Source: Phoronis australis | Taxonomy: Eukaryota > Phoronida > Phoronidae | DNA length: 64,000 nucleotides | Assembly (NCBI GenBank): GCA_002633005.1 | Contig: NMRA01000159.1 | Span: 404,591 to 468,590 of the forward strand | Reading direction: 5' to 3' | In this document: positions 36,401 to 45,600 of the stretch, piece by piece | How the letters are laid out: each line of letters begins with the position of its first letter | Numbering within the stretch: the first letter of the stretch is position 1 | Notes under the pieces: model-generated | Databases searched by the model: none | What the model saw: only the letters and a program-made list of their open reading frames with translations | Told to the model about the DNA's origin: nothing | Translations under genes and position numbers: made by a program

Positions 36401-37150
36401 AGCCGTTTACTCGTAAACAACTTTATTAGCAAATTATACCGGGGTGGAAATGTGCATCGCAAACATTTTAAAGTCTGGTCAGCACGTTTAGCAAAAGGTC
36501 CCGGGTTAGAGTTTCGGTTGGTGCAGAAATCTTTTCAGACCTTTGTTCATTAGGTCATGTGATGTGGGCAACAGGTGGCGTACTGACCAGGCTTGAAATG
36601 TTTGTGAAATTGATTTTATTTTTGGCGATTCCAATAGTTTTCATTTTTTCATCTCTTTCTCCTCTTTCTGTTTAGTTGCGGTTCCTCTTAACTGCTAAAT
36701 TGTTTTCGTTGTTCGTTGACCTCTTTTTATTTCGGACACTATCACGTCGCATAATTTTTCTGTAAACCCAGGAATAATAACCTGCTTTCTTGATTATTTG
36801 TATTATTTTATATGATTTTATGCTTCGAAATAAATATTTTGACTGTCTGACTTATGCAAATTTTACTGATTGTCGTAACTTTCTGATTTCTTGTGAGTTT
36901 AAAAACATAATTATGTGTCTAGAAATATATCTTTTTTCCGTAAGCCGTGAAAAATATAATTATAAATATAATTATATGTGCCAATAATATTTTATACTAT
37001 TTTCTTCCATATACAGATGATTCCATGGACTGGTTAGAGCGTTTCCAACCTCTAGCTTTTCGACGACGTGTTGGGGATAGCTTAAACCCGGTTGGTCTGG
37101 CAGGTCGACGAGCTGCAAGACGCAACGCCGTCACGCCCGGAGGAGCTTAA
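21410..37150 (+). CDS. Unrecognised secreted mucin-like protein (gene with sequence gap)
   Basis: Proposed exons: 21410-21457 (signal peptide), 23937 to about 24113 or 24137, 26873-27132, 31925 to inside the gap at 32134, and 37017-37150. The start MVKMGCVSALLFFVLV is a signal peptide. The next exons encode beta-rich sequence (PEVEAIVNFEGEHVHGPLFF; FRKEFQFSVNFVEDSNF). A Thr/Pro-rich exon with 12-residue repeats suggests a heavily O-glycosylated stalk. The last exon is Arg-rich (AFRRRVGDSLNP) and ends TAA. Phases agree between the third and fourth exons and at the signal exon. The second-to-third junction needs the donor at CAG|GTTGGG rather than ATG|GTATAA, or an unseen exon. No transmembrane segment is visible, so secretion is favoured. 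I do not recognise the family. Confidence 0.5.
21610..23936. other. Intron 1 of the mucin-like gene, no gene recognised
   Basis: Mostly AT-rich. The segment 22240-23780 is richer in CpG and holds several short open frames on both strands (for example 22484-22903 minus and 23326-23547 plus) with no recognisable domain. It may be a decayed retroelement, but no RT, integrase or LTR pair could be identified. Confidence 0.4.
23937..24137 (+). CDS. Mucin-like gene exon 2
   Basis: TCTTTCAG acceptor. Encodes VHCRGRPLSDIPEVEA then IVNFEGEHVHGPLFFYTGT and NCKPELTTTC. Two donors are possible: ATG|GTATAA ending at 24137 (phase 0) and TGCAG|GTTGGG ending near 24113 (phase 2). Only the second joins the next recognised exon in frame. 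The AxVxFEGExVxGPLFF pattern is weakly like a Cu/Zn-SOD-type strand pair, but the metal ligands cannot be shown. Confidence 0.5.
24390..24664. mobile_element. TA-flanked inverted-repeat MITE
   Basis: GACCTAATTCACGC at the left end (after TA) matches GCGTGAATTAGGTC at the right end (before TA). The similarity extends imperfectly for about 50 bases on each side, including GCGAGGCTCACCGCGAT against its inverted partner near 24607. TA flanks suggest a Tc1/mariner-type non-autonomous element. Confidence 0.65.
26630..26745 (+). repeat. Dispersed repeat E, copy 1
   Basis: Shares an ordered set of blocks with 36498-36605: CCCGGGTT-GAGT, GTTGG-GCAGAAAT-TTTTCAG, CAGGTGGCGTGCTGACCAG and AAATGTTTG. Class unknown. 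Sits about 130 bases upstream of exon 3 of the mucin-like gene. Confidence 0.5.
26873..27132 (+). CDS. Mucin-like gene exon 3
   Basis: CTTTTTCAG acceptor and CCGG|GTAAGA donor. Encodes LNTTLKTEQGEFIHLEMFS, FRKEFQFSVNFVEDSN, then MQCSVEMTYTDGSG and a basic stretch. Beta-rich extracellular character with one cysteine. Needs one base to complete its first codon and leaves in phase 1, which fits the Thr/Pro exon at 31925. Confidence 0.55.
27751..29235. mobile_element. Large terminal-inverted-repeat element D with nested insertion
   Basis: GATTTCATGAAGGTGGTTTA at the left end is mirrored by TAAACCACCTTTATGAAATC at the right end. Further inside, CCTGGTTTA/TAAACCAGG-like and TTGGTGAAAT/ATTTCACCAA segments also form inverted pairs. 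About 1.48 kb, with no transposase frame. A second element (28416-28575) is nested inside. Confidence 0.6.
28416..28575. mobile_element. MITE family B, copy 1
   Basis: Starts CAGGGGCGGATACAAGATT and ends CTAAATCCGCCACTGG, imperfect inverted repeats bordered by G and C runs. The internal block CGAACTGCCAAATGGAATCT is shared with 39253-39401. hAT-like ends. Nested in element D. Confidence 0.6.
29236..31413. other. Intron of the mucin-like gene, no gene recognised
   Basis: AT-rich. Around 29955-30000 (TTCCGAAGTTACTCAAATTTGGAC-like) it resembles 41047-41100, a minor dispersed repeat. Around 31280-31400 a run of C-rich degenerate MITE ends (GATCCGACCC, GGATCCGCCCCTGG) resembles 28780-28880. Open frames here are short and unconvincing. 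Confidence 0.45.
31414..31624. mobile_element. MITE family C, inverted copy
   Basis: Begins CATGCGCGCACCCAGAG and ends GGCTGGATGCGCGCATG. The interior (GCGCAGACGCACAGTTCACAG, CCCCCCATATTAAAGGCTGG) is the reverse complement of blocks in 35966-36219, so the two copies lie in opposite orientation 4.5 kb apart. Confidence 0.65.
31925..32133 (+). CDS. Mucin-like gene Thr/Pro repeat exon (runs into gap)
   Basis: Acceptor TTTCCTCGACAG fits the phase-1 donor of exon 3. After ADAAPRTTVTSTPQSTGVV come four 36-bp units from 31993, each a 12-residue TPPPTAVTTTTT-type repeat (variants ..TTSP, ..KTTTP, ..SVVTTTT). The exon is cut by the gap at 32134. This is mucin-type sequence, likely densely O-glycosylated. 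Confidence 0.6.
31993..32133 (+). repeat. Coding minisatellite, 36-bp unit
   Basis: Four tandem copies of a 36-bp unit beginning ACGCCACCGCCTACTGCCGT, differing at a few positions, abut the assembly gap. The array probably continues in the gap. Confidence 0.85.
32134..33037. other. Assembly gap (904 N)
   Basis: Unknown sequence. It is bordered on the left by the Thr/Pro coding repeat and on the right by the end of element A. It probably hides the rest of the repeat exon, its donor and most of a transposon copy. Confidence 0.99.
33038..33150. mobile_element. Right end of a second element A copy
   Basis: Nearly identical to 9121-9220: AATTAATAAACTCAACATTT, a GCGGCAGC block, a long G run and CCCCCCCTAAATCCGCCTATG. 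The left part lies in the gap. Confidence 0.7.
33151..34900. other. Non-coding stretch in the mucin-like gene
   Basis: No exon recognised. Short open frames occur on both strands (33322-33642 minus, 33551-33847 plus) without a known domain. Missing exons of the mucin-like gene could lie here, but I cannot point to one. Confidence 0.4.
34900..35770 (+). mobile_element. Decayed LINE 3' end (zf-RVT region)
   Basis: The 35170-35493 frame reads LPFKLFTHLKVFKYYHIHKK, then CPFCGVVETFNHLFLKYEHV and FWNKLQTWI, the zinc-binding C-terminal region typical of LINE reverse transcriptases (CxxC...ET..HLF...FW), with one expected cysteine lost. Further downstream there is an AQYFI-stop, then LLGFFETLIHSI in another segment. 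Ends in an A-rich tail (35745-35770). Multiple stops; no active domain. Confidence 0.6.
35966..36219. mobile_element. MITE family C, copy 3
   Basis: Ends CATGCGCGCACCCAGCC and GGTTGCGCGCATG. The interior has GGGGGGCTCGAATTTCTGAC, AGTACCACCTTCAG, TGAACTGTGCGTCTGCGCC and a G/C-run pair that could fold into a long hairpin. A chance open frame of 61 codons lies inside. Confidence 0.65.
36498..36605 (+). repeat. Dispersed repeat E, copy 2
   Basis: Second copy of the block series at 26630-26745, including CAGGTGGCGTACTGACCAGG and GAAATGTTTG. Same orientation. Confidence 0.5.
37017..37150 (+). CDS. Mucin-like gene last exon
   Basis: CATATACAG acceptor; stop TAA at 37148. Encodes DDSMDWLERFQPLAFRRRVG followed by an Arg/Ala-rich tail ending TPGGA. 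Needs one base from the preceding exon. No transmembrane helix or GPI-like hydrophobic end. The FRRR run could be a convertase site. Assignment to this gene rests on position, phase and the poly(A) signal. Confidence 0.45.
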
Positions 37151-37208
37151 ATGCAACATGAAAAAGTAGCTGGTATTCTTGCAATTCCGATTTTGATTGC
37201 AAGATTTA

Positions 37209-37214
37209 AATAAA
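37209..37214 (+). terminator. Poly(A) signal after the mucin-like gene
   Basis: AATAAA 59 bases after the TAA stop, supporting 37017-37150 as a terminal exon. Confidence 0.5.
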
Positions 37215-39252
37215 GGACATTTCACTTTAACGTATCTTGATAGGTACATGTTAGTATGGAAATGATGAATCTCAGACTTGCCAACAATCGGAAAATGTCC
37301 TGCTGCCATGTATGTACTTAGTTCCTCACTGGGTGACTGTTCATATACATGTAACTAACGCTATCATCTCAGAAACGGCTGATTTGATTCATAAGAAATT
37401 TCGATGTCTTTACGCATTGTTCTCCAAAAGGCTGTGAATAATTGCTTTTAAAGAGTTCTACGTTTGCATGAGGGACTTGTACGATTTTCATGAAAAACTA
37501 ATATTGTAACCGATCGCGGCCTTGAACATTTCATCATGTTATAGGTGCGCACGGTTGTTTTGTTTTTAGTGCATCTCTTGCTACATTTTACTTAAAGGAC
37601 AAGGAAACATGACCCAATGAAAAGTTTGGTAGAAAGTGCGAAATCAAAATCCCGAGTCTACTTTCGGCTCGGAAATATCTACTCTTAGAATTTTTAAAAA
37701 TCTAATTTTGTGGACTTTTTGTTTGGCTAAATACGCAGACCCGTCAATAATGTCCTACATAAACCTTGAAAAACTGTGTAGAACACTCTGGTATAGAAAT
37801 TTATCTAGCACTTCAGACCAAGAATCTGACATGTGGCCCACCGAAGGGGATCTAAAAGGCCGTCCTTTCGGCGAGCTAAAAAACTCCTTAAATAGAATTA
37901 AGCCTCTTACTCTCATAAAATCTCGTGGCATTCCATGCCGTCATATAATTCTATTTCCGTTACAAACCAAAACAGCCAAGACGTCAGCGGCTCACGAAAG
38001 CGGGCAGTTTATTGAATGTTGACCAACCACTGATACAAATTGCGAATTCGGAAACGGCGTATGTAGCCATTGGCCGTGACATGAGTCACATGATCCTGAT
38101 GATATCGCGAGAGATTTGATGAGGATAAAATTACGAATTCGAGATTCGTTTAAGCCACCTAAAGAGGGTGCAATGAGGCATTTTTAAAAGATGCATTCGG
38201 CCCTAAAACATGCGGGCGTATTTCCTCAAGTCCATTGCAAAATCCAGCAGGAGTCTTCCAAACTCAAAAGCTATTGATGGTCACACTGATATTCACACGT
38301 GACATTCACGTGACATTCACGTGACGGTCCTAATGAGAGTGCCAAAGCCGCTTGACATGAAAGTTGTATGAAATCATCTAATCACAACACTGCGTCATCT
38401 AGCTATTATTTTCACGATTTGCGTGGTAAACAAAACATTAAAATCGTTCAATTACAAAGTCCAAGTTCAAAAAACACGTCAGCCTACGTTTTTTGACAAT
38501 TTTACAATAAGGAAACCCCTCAACCAACGTTGTCCGATAGCGTAAATTATACATCCGGCTGGTTGCTTAATCAGGGAAGCGTCTAATAACCCTGGTCAAG
38601 TTTGTGTGCAACACTGCAGAGTAGCCGTCAGGTGGCGCTCTGTGGCAGCCATTGTGCTGAAGTTTGTTACTCGCTAATCGAGCTTTTGACTAGATACAAC
38701 AGCAATGAAGTTCTCCTCAACCAAGGTAATTCATGGGCGGCGCATCATATGGGGCTACGGGCTATAAACCTCCACACTTATTTCAATGCTGCACCGCCCC
38801 ATGCAATTTGGTTTAATTTCGTCAGACAGCAAAAATTTTCACTCATCCCAGGTTACAGTGAATTTTAGTGAGTGGTGACAGAGTCCCCGACACCTCTTAA
38901 ACACTCGTACAATTCTGGATTTGCCCCCTATGGAAAACAAAATGAATTGGTGAATGAAAACGAGTCACGTTAATGATGCTATTAGTCTGCGGTGAGTCGA
39001 ATGCAAGAATAAATGCTTGGGTCAAATGGTAGGCCTACTGTATTGGTCAATTTCCGTATGCGGTCATCTCGTACCGCACAGTTGAAGAAAATAAACAATT
39101 GAAGAAAATAAACGACAGTCTCGTAGGAAATTGGTGAATACAGCACCAAATGACAAAAATAGGATTTTCCTTGAAGTCTCCACAGATGTAGGTAATTGAA
39201 AGTCACTGGGATGGCATATGTTCGCCTAATGCTTGGCAAAACCTAAACCAAA

Positions 39253-39401
39253 CAGAGGCGGATCCAGGATTTTGAGTTGGGGGGCAGAGTCTTGGCCAGG
39301 ATTTTGCCCGTCAGACATGCGCATCCCCGAACTGCCAAATGGAATCTAGGAGAAATTTAGGAGGGGAGGGGCATGGCCCCCTCGAACTAAATCTGCCACT
39401 G
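39253..39401. mobile_element. MITE family B, copy 2
   Basis: CAGAGGCGGATCCAGGATTT at the left and CTAAATCTGCCACTG at the right are imperfect inverted repeats. The middle shares CGAACTGCCAAATGGAATCT with 28416-28575. Confidence 0.6.
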
Positions 39402-41269
39402 CCATGAAATCATCGCATTAACGTGCACATTTCTGCAAAAAACTCACATTCCTGGGCTGGTAACAAAGGCAACAGTGCCGACATGCGCCCGCGTGTCGTC
39501 ACACTGAAGCACCACAAGCGATCAAATAACTTGAATAACGAATAAAAGAGATAAACCTCAACAACTTCGAACAAAACTGATTGCCAAAATTAATCTTTAT
39601 TTTTCAAAGGCCTCCAACAATGTTGTGAATGGTCACAATATCCCAAAACACTGTCTGATGGTGCATGTAAATATGGTATAAAGCTTAAAAATGATAAAGC
39701 TTTTATTTGGTGGCGATTTTTCAGGAAAAATCAAGTCTCTGACATGTAGTGTCCTCAATTGTGAGATTTTACCAAACTAGCCTAACAATCACTAACAGCT
39801 AACTTCAACTATTAGATAAAAAATCCACAAGAATCGGAAATTGCCTGATGAGCCTAGTACACGAAGACGCAGATAGCTGGGCACCGATTCATAGCAATGT
39901 GAAACTGTGTTCAGGGGTGATGTCTGAGCCTGCTGAACATGCATGTAGAACTCTGCTGTGTTCTCCAGGGCGATTTTTGACGAGACCACTGGTGGAGTCA
40001 TCATGACATATCTCCGGGCATTACAAGCTAAGCCTGTGTTACAGACCAGGCCTCTTATCAAACATTGCCATCCGATCCGTCTAGATCCAAACCCCGAACA
40101 AGCTTTCCAGTCTCCTATCAAATAGGAGCAACACACACAGGGCTTTGAACGATCAACGGCAAAAACCATGAAATTTTCCATGTGCTGAATTGTTTTCCAA
40201 ATAAATAGACTTGTATGATAGAAATATCTTTTGTGTTGTAAAATTTTGAAATAAACGTTTTCGCACGAATAAAGTCAAAATCAAGAGGAAATCCTATTAA
40301 AAGAGGAAAATTCCAAGATATGGCACTTGAATTTGGTTATTAGAATGTCTACAGCATTGTTCCGAGAACACCATTGCTACATATATAAACGGCCAGACTC
40401 AACAAACAACAAGTGTTATCGACTGACGTTCCTCAACATCATCGACAGAATCCTTATATGGTGTTCCATTTAGATGTAAATTCAATATAGCCACTTTTGG
40501 GTTTTCATTTTGTGTTCTGGCGGTGACACAAAAGGGCACAAAAAGGTACTTCACTTAACATTTTATGAGACCGTGTTTAAACTTATGTAGGATCTTAGAC
40601 TGTATTTAGCCAAATATCTACACAATAGATTTTAACTCAGTAAAAGTATCAATTTTCTGAAAAGTAGAAAGCCTGTACAATTTGATTTTTGACAGTACAC
40701 CAATCGGCTGTTAACTGGGTCACATGACCACGTCATTTTAGTAAAATTTAACAAACGAAAGGTACATCCGCAGCCAATCAACTGTATCGCCAACATGACC
40801 AAATTTTGTTCAGCATAAAATTAATGTACACGGTGAAATCTCAAGGCTGTTACAGTTTTCTAAATAATGATTTCGTTTTCATTTTATGCACTTTTGAGTT
40901 TCTTCACAAAGATCACAAAGGTCCTACTTTCGAGTCACTCATGCAAAAGTGGAAATTTTCAAAAATTTTCCTGACAGTTTTCGATAACAGTGTATAAAAC
41001 ATTGTATCTGAAAGTTTCATACCAATAAGATCATTTCTGAGGTACGATGTTCCGAAGTTGGACAAATTTGGACATTTTTTGAAGCTCCAGAATAACCATA
41101 AGTGAATAAATTTCTAATTTTCCTTAAAAAACAAACCCAGTTTTGGGGATTAACAGATATTAAAACCACTTTCACATCCAGTGCTAAGTAACAAAAATAA
41201 TACTCCGATAGCTAGACAACTATCAAATGTATCGATCAAAATTTGCAAAATTCGCCATAAAGTCCGCTA

Positions 41270-41490
41270 AAGGGGCAAGAGTGACCTAGCCTTAGGCGAG
41301 TTAAGACGACTTCATGGAAAGACCACCCCCCAAGAACCCACGATATCCAGTCTGTGACCAAGAAAGTTGAGTTTTTAGTTGAATCCTGCTTTCATCACTC
41401 AAGTGAGGCGATGGGAATGCATGAGCATATGGTAGACAGAGGATTGGTTGAAACCAACAAAACAAAGCTTAGTATCGTTTTAGGTAAAGC
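41270..41490. repeat. Dispersed repeat F, copy 2
   Basis: Block-wise similar to 2345-2553 (TGACCTAGCCTTAGGCGAG, GTTTTTAGTTGAATCCTGCT, GAGGATTGGTTGAAA, GCTTAGTATCG). Confidence 0.5.
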
Positions 41491-41829
41491 TGAGATTATC
41501 TGGATAGCTAATTACATCTAAAATAAATAAACTCCACTTGAGAAAGACTTATAAACATACCCGAGAAAAAAGTTTTAGACAGGCAAGGGACCACTAGAGT
41601 CTGGCACAGACTGGATGGAGATGGTCATCTCCAGGTAGCTGGACACTACATACGAGCAGCCAAGGTTGGAGGAAGAGAGATAAATGCACCAACATAAGTG
41701 TGTGCGTGTGTACATGGGCGCGAGTAACACAAGGCAGAATTTCGTGTATTAAAATAACGTTATTGGAGGTAAACTATTTACTAATTCATCTCCTCCCAAT
41801 AACTAACTTACTGCTTATAAAACTGTAAA

Positions 41830-41917
41830 GTGGATACTACAATATTTTAACAATGCATCAACATACTTATTGAGTGGATACTACAATATTTTGACAATGT
41901 ATCAACATACTTATTAA
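41830..41917. repeat. 44-bp tandem duplication beside the Polycomb-like stop codon
   Basis: GTGGATACTACAATATTTT begins at 41830 and again at 41874, followed in both copies by a near-identical ACAATG-ATCAACATACTTATT segment. Lies in the proposed 3' UTR. Confidence 0.8.
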
Positions 41918-41921
41918 CTTA

Positions 41922-42617
41922 TTAACTAACAAGACCTTCCCACTCTATCAGGTATTGTAGTTTCCCTTCTGGCGTCATCCGTTTTCCCAGTACACGGAAT
42001 CCTTCTCCGTTCTCCAGACGACTGTTGGCTCCGAAATAAGTCTTTATACTTGACTTTAAGTTGCTGACAAGATTAACAACTCGTCCATACGCCTTTCCTT
42101 TCCCTGATTTGTTCTCATTGTTAGCTAAACTGTGGAGGTATTGCTCGCGAGCTTTCTGCGCTTTTTCTACTAGAACCTCTGCACGTTTCTTGCGGCCACG
42201 CTTCTTCTTCAATGGAACCATCGGCACAAGTTTGGGTGGACCAAGATCCGCGCCGCTACTGCTACACGTGGGTGTCAAGCTGCTAACAGAGGGAGCTACA
42301 TCCAAGCTCTGAAATGACATTGTTTCCAACTGGTCGCTCTCTCCGTCATCAACAGTTTCACTCGTCCCCTCAGTTTCACTGTCATTCTGATAAGAGTTCA
42401 GGAGTCTCCGCTTCAGCCGTTTGTACTCGAGTTCCTCCGATTGTTCAATGTGTAACTTGAATGGATGATTGTGGCCTGCAAAGGTCGAAGGTCGCGGTAT
42501 GAACATGTCCAACATGTTACAGCTGGTGCTGCTGGTCACGTCCTCGTGATTAGGCAGGAGGTAGAGGGCGCTGTCACCACTATAACCACCGTAGGACTGG
42601 TTTGCAGGGAGGGATTC
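41922..42617 (-). CDS. Pcl: Polycomb-like last exon with chromo-like C-terminus
   Basis: 231 residues: a disordered acidic/Ser-rich region, a basic tract [20 protein letters not shown], then [20 protein letters not shown] and [18 protein letters not shown]-stop. The TPEGKxQYLxEWEG ending is the SUZ12-binding chromo-like domain of MTF2/PHF19. Acceptor CTGTTACAG. Confidence 0.95.
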   Translation of the reverse strand, partial: ESLPANQSYGGYSGDSALYLLPNHEDVTSSTSCNMLDMFIPRPSTFAGHNHPFKLHIEQSEELEYKRLKRRLLNSYQNDSETEGTSETVDDGESDQLETMSFQSLDVAPSVSSLTPTCSSSGADLGPPKLVPMVPLKKKRGRKKRAEVLVEKAQKAREQYLHSLANNENKSGKGKAYGRVVNLVSNLKSSIKTYFGANSRLENGEGFRVLGKRMTPEGKLQYLIEWEGLVS

Positions 42618-45600
42618 CTGTAACAGAGTATGAACAGCGTAAAAAATTAAAACTGTGTAAACGATTCCTCTTGTTAAGATTTCACAGTAGTTGAAATGCA
42701 CCAAAGCTCCTTGTTTCGAGGGAGAGAGACAGTAGACCAAATGACAGAGGATAAGACTTATCTTCCCTTAAGAACATTAAAACTGGCCTGAGGATAATCT
42801 TTGGAATAACCACATACATTTCTCGTTAGTTTTATTATATCATTCGACTTGTGAAGTTGTAATTTAATACACCTAAAATTGAATTATCAGAGTGGTTCCA
42901 AAACAGTGCAATTCAAGATATGCAACTTTGGAAATTTTATGAAAACGTGTTCGTTGCGTAAATAATTAAATATTCTAATGAATTTACAGTAGAAACACCA
43001 CTTTCCAGACGCACTCAACTTGCAAACAAAAGCAACGTGGAGTATTAATACCATGGACATCGCATACATCACAGAAACAAGGGATGGTCGTTATCTAAGC
43101 TATCCCACTAGAGGGAGGAAAACTGGTGAAAGGTGAAATTACCTACAGGCCAGGGTTTGATAACAACTTTTTCTGTAAAATTTACCAGCCTAAAGGTTGA
43201 CTTGTGATGGGAATCAGAATTTTTTCAGAATCAATCAATTGATCAAAACCGTTTTCAACTCCATGCTAACCTTAAATTGCTTTTGTGTGGCACTGCCACT
43301 GAATACGGTAATGACAAGGATGTTTGCTAAGACAGGCAATGAGACAGGATCAAATCTTGGAGGTTCTGTCCCTCCAGTGAACAACATATGACACTGCTCT
43401 ACCTTAATAGATGAACACTTGTGTGTAGCCTGTTAAAATTTCTTAGCAAGACTAGACGGAAGACTTGCGAGTGGCCGAGGATACATCTCATAATTTGTGC
43501 GAATTTTTAACATTTTTCAGCGAGATCACGAAATCGATTTTACTGTCATGTCGAATCCATCCCAGAATTTGCATTCGCCATTCCATCAACAATAGAAACG
43601 TGTTTGGAAAATGTTACTTCAAGGAATTTTGGAGATACAAGAGCTGACGCCAGACAGGACAGAGATGACAGCAATATGTGCCGTCACACGTAAACAGGAA
43701 GCACCCGGTACACTGCCACAAAAGAAAACACCGCACTTGATGAAGAATGGAAAATATATGTACCAAGTCGTCCACTCGTCTCCGCTTTGTTCTGATGCCA
43801 CCAAAAGAGTCGTCGAGGTCTCGGCGAAGCCTCTTGCATCCATGCCGCAGGGTTTTTAAAGGTATGGGAGATTGACTGGAAATTGAGGGAAAATAGGTCA
43901 GTTATGCCACGACTACACGAAGAGAAGCGAGAGTCACGTGACTGCAAGGAAGCCAAAGCAGTCGACACTCCTTCAGTATTGTAAGACTCTAGTAGGAAGA
44001 AATTTTGTTTCAAGAAAACAACTGAAAGTGTTTTTACCTGCCAGTTTCACCAATAATTCAACATCCCAGCCTAGCCATCCAATAAGTTTTAGAGGCAGCC
44101 CTTTTGCTACGCTACTAAAGTTTCTGGCATTGAAGTGAAACAATAAGTGAGACTTAGACGTTCGCTAGAGCCATATTACAACTTCTTGCTAAACGTGCGA
44201 CATACTGGGTCAGTACCGGACTACTGCAGGTGAGATAGAGACTATGGTACTAACACTGCGAGTTTTCTAAACAACCTGCGACACGATATAACGTGTGTGA
44301 TTAGAAAGGACAGGGCTACATCCTAAAAATAAATATTGCTAATATACAAATAATCTGGTACTAACAACAAAGCACAAATTGATGGTCTTGAGCCCCTTAA
44401 TCTGATTATTACAATATTTATACAATAGTACACCCACCTGTCCACAGCTACAAATGTGATGGTTTTGCGCCCCTTCCTCTGAAGGTTATTCATCACCTCC
44501 TCTGTAATCTGCCCCTCCTCTGGCAGGATGATTGTTGGGGGTTGGGGAGGCAGTCGCACCCGCAGACAAAACAAGGTACCTCTCTTCTTCACCTCTCGGC
44601 CAGACTTGAACCTGGTCAGAAAAAAAGTGTGATTTCAAATAACATTGACTCCATCCATGTCTGAGACACAAACAGTAGTTTTCAAGATAAACTACGGTAT
44701 ACAATGTTGTAACCTGGCGAATTTTCAACACTCAAAAGAGTGACTTGATATACATCTCTTTCAATTCTGGTGATACCGTAGGCAATCTGACGAAATCATG
44801 ACAACTGGCTGTGTAAGTCCATTCACAAATCAACAAATAGTGGACAGGCACAATGAAGTTGGACCCCTACTTCAGGTTCAACAAAGATGCTATTTTAAAG
44901 TGACAAAAAATTTGACCAGCACAGCTGTTAAAGTGGCTTGGAACGTGAAAAATAGTATAAAATAAGAAAGTAAATGTTACTCATCTTGCACGAAACCTGT
45001 ATCATATCGTGGCGTACAAGTTTTTTTGAAGGTTTCGTAAATATAGTGAGTTTTAGATGAGTTTGGAGTATTTTTCTTTACGTTTGAAAGTTGACCAAAA
45101 AGACACGCCTTCNAACAAGGTACCTCTCTTCTTCACCTCTCGGCCAGACTTGAACCTGGTCAGAAAAAAAGTGTGATTTCAAATAACATTGACTCCATCC
45201 ATGTCTGAGACACAAACAGTAGTTTTCAAAGTAAACTACGGTATACAATGTTGTAATCTGACGAATTTTCAACACTCAAAAGAGTGACTTGATATACATC
45301 TCTTTCAATTCTGGTGATACCCTAGGCAATCTGACAAAATCATGACAACTGGTTGTGTAAGTCCATTCACAAATAAACAAATAGTGGACAGGCACAATAA
45401 AGTTGGACCCCTACTACAGGTTCAACAAAGATGCTGTTTTAAAGTGACAAAAAGTTTGACCTGCACAGCTGTTAAAAAAACTTTTACTATTTCACTGCCA
45501 CGCACGCATTTCAGCGAGTTACACAGTCCCAACCGTCCGCAAGTTGGGTACTTTGCCTTTGATGACACACTTAATTCAAAATCCCATGGGAGATAACTAC

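Larger units (their letters stand above)
37215..41921. other. Convergent region between the mucin-like and Polycomb-like genes
   Basis: Probably includes the 3' UTR of the minus-strand Polycomb-like gene. The first minus-strand AATAAA I see after its stop is at 39702-39707, which would give a UTR of about 2.2 kb. Contents otherwise: a short 13-bp tandem CACGTGACATT repeat (38295-38325), MITE family B (39253-39401), repeat F copy 2 (41270-41490) and a 44-bp tandem duplication (41830-41917). The minus frame 39792-40181 lies in this UTR and has no known domain. Confidence 0.5.

Noticed and set aside
39792-40181. 129-codon minus-strand frame
   Set aside because: No domain or homology recognised; it lies in the likely 3' UTR of the Polycomb-like gene.
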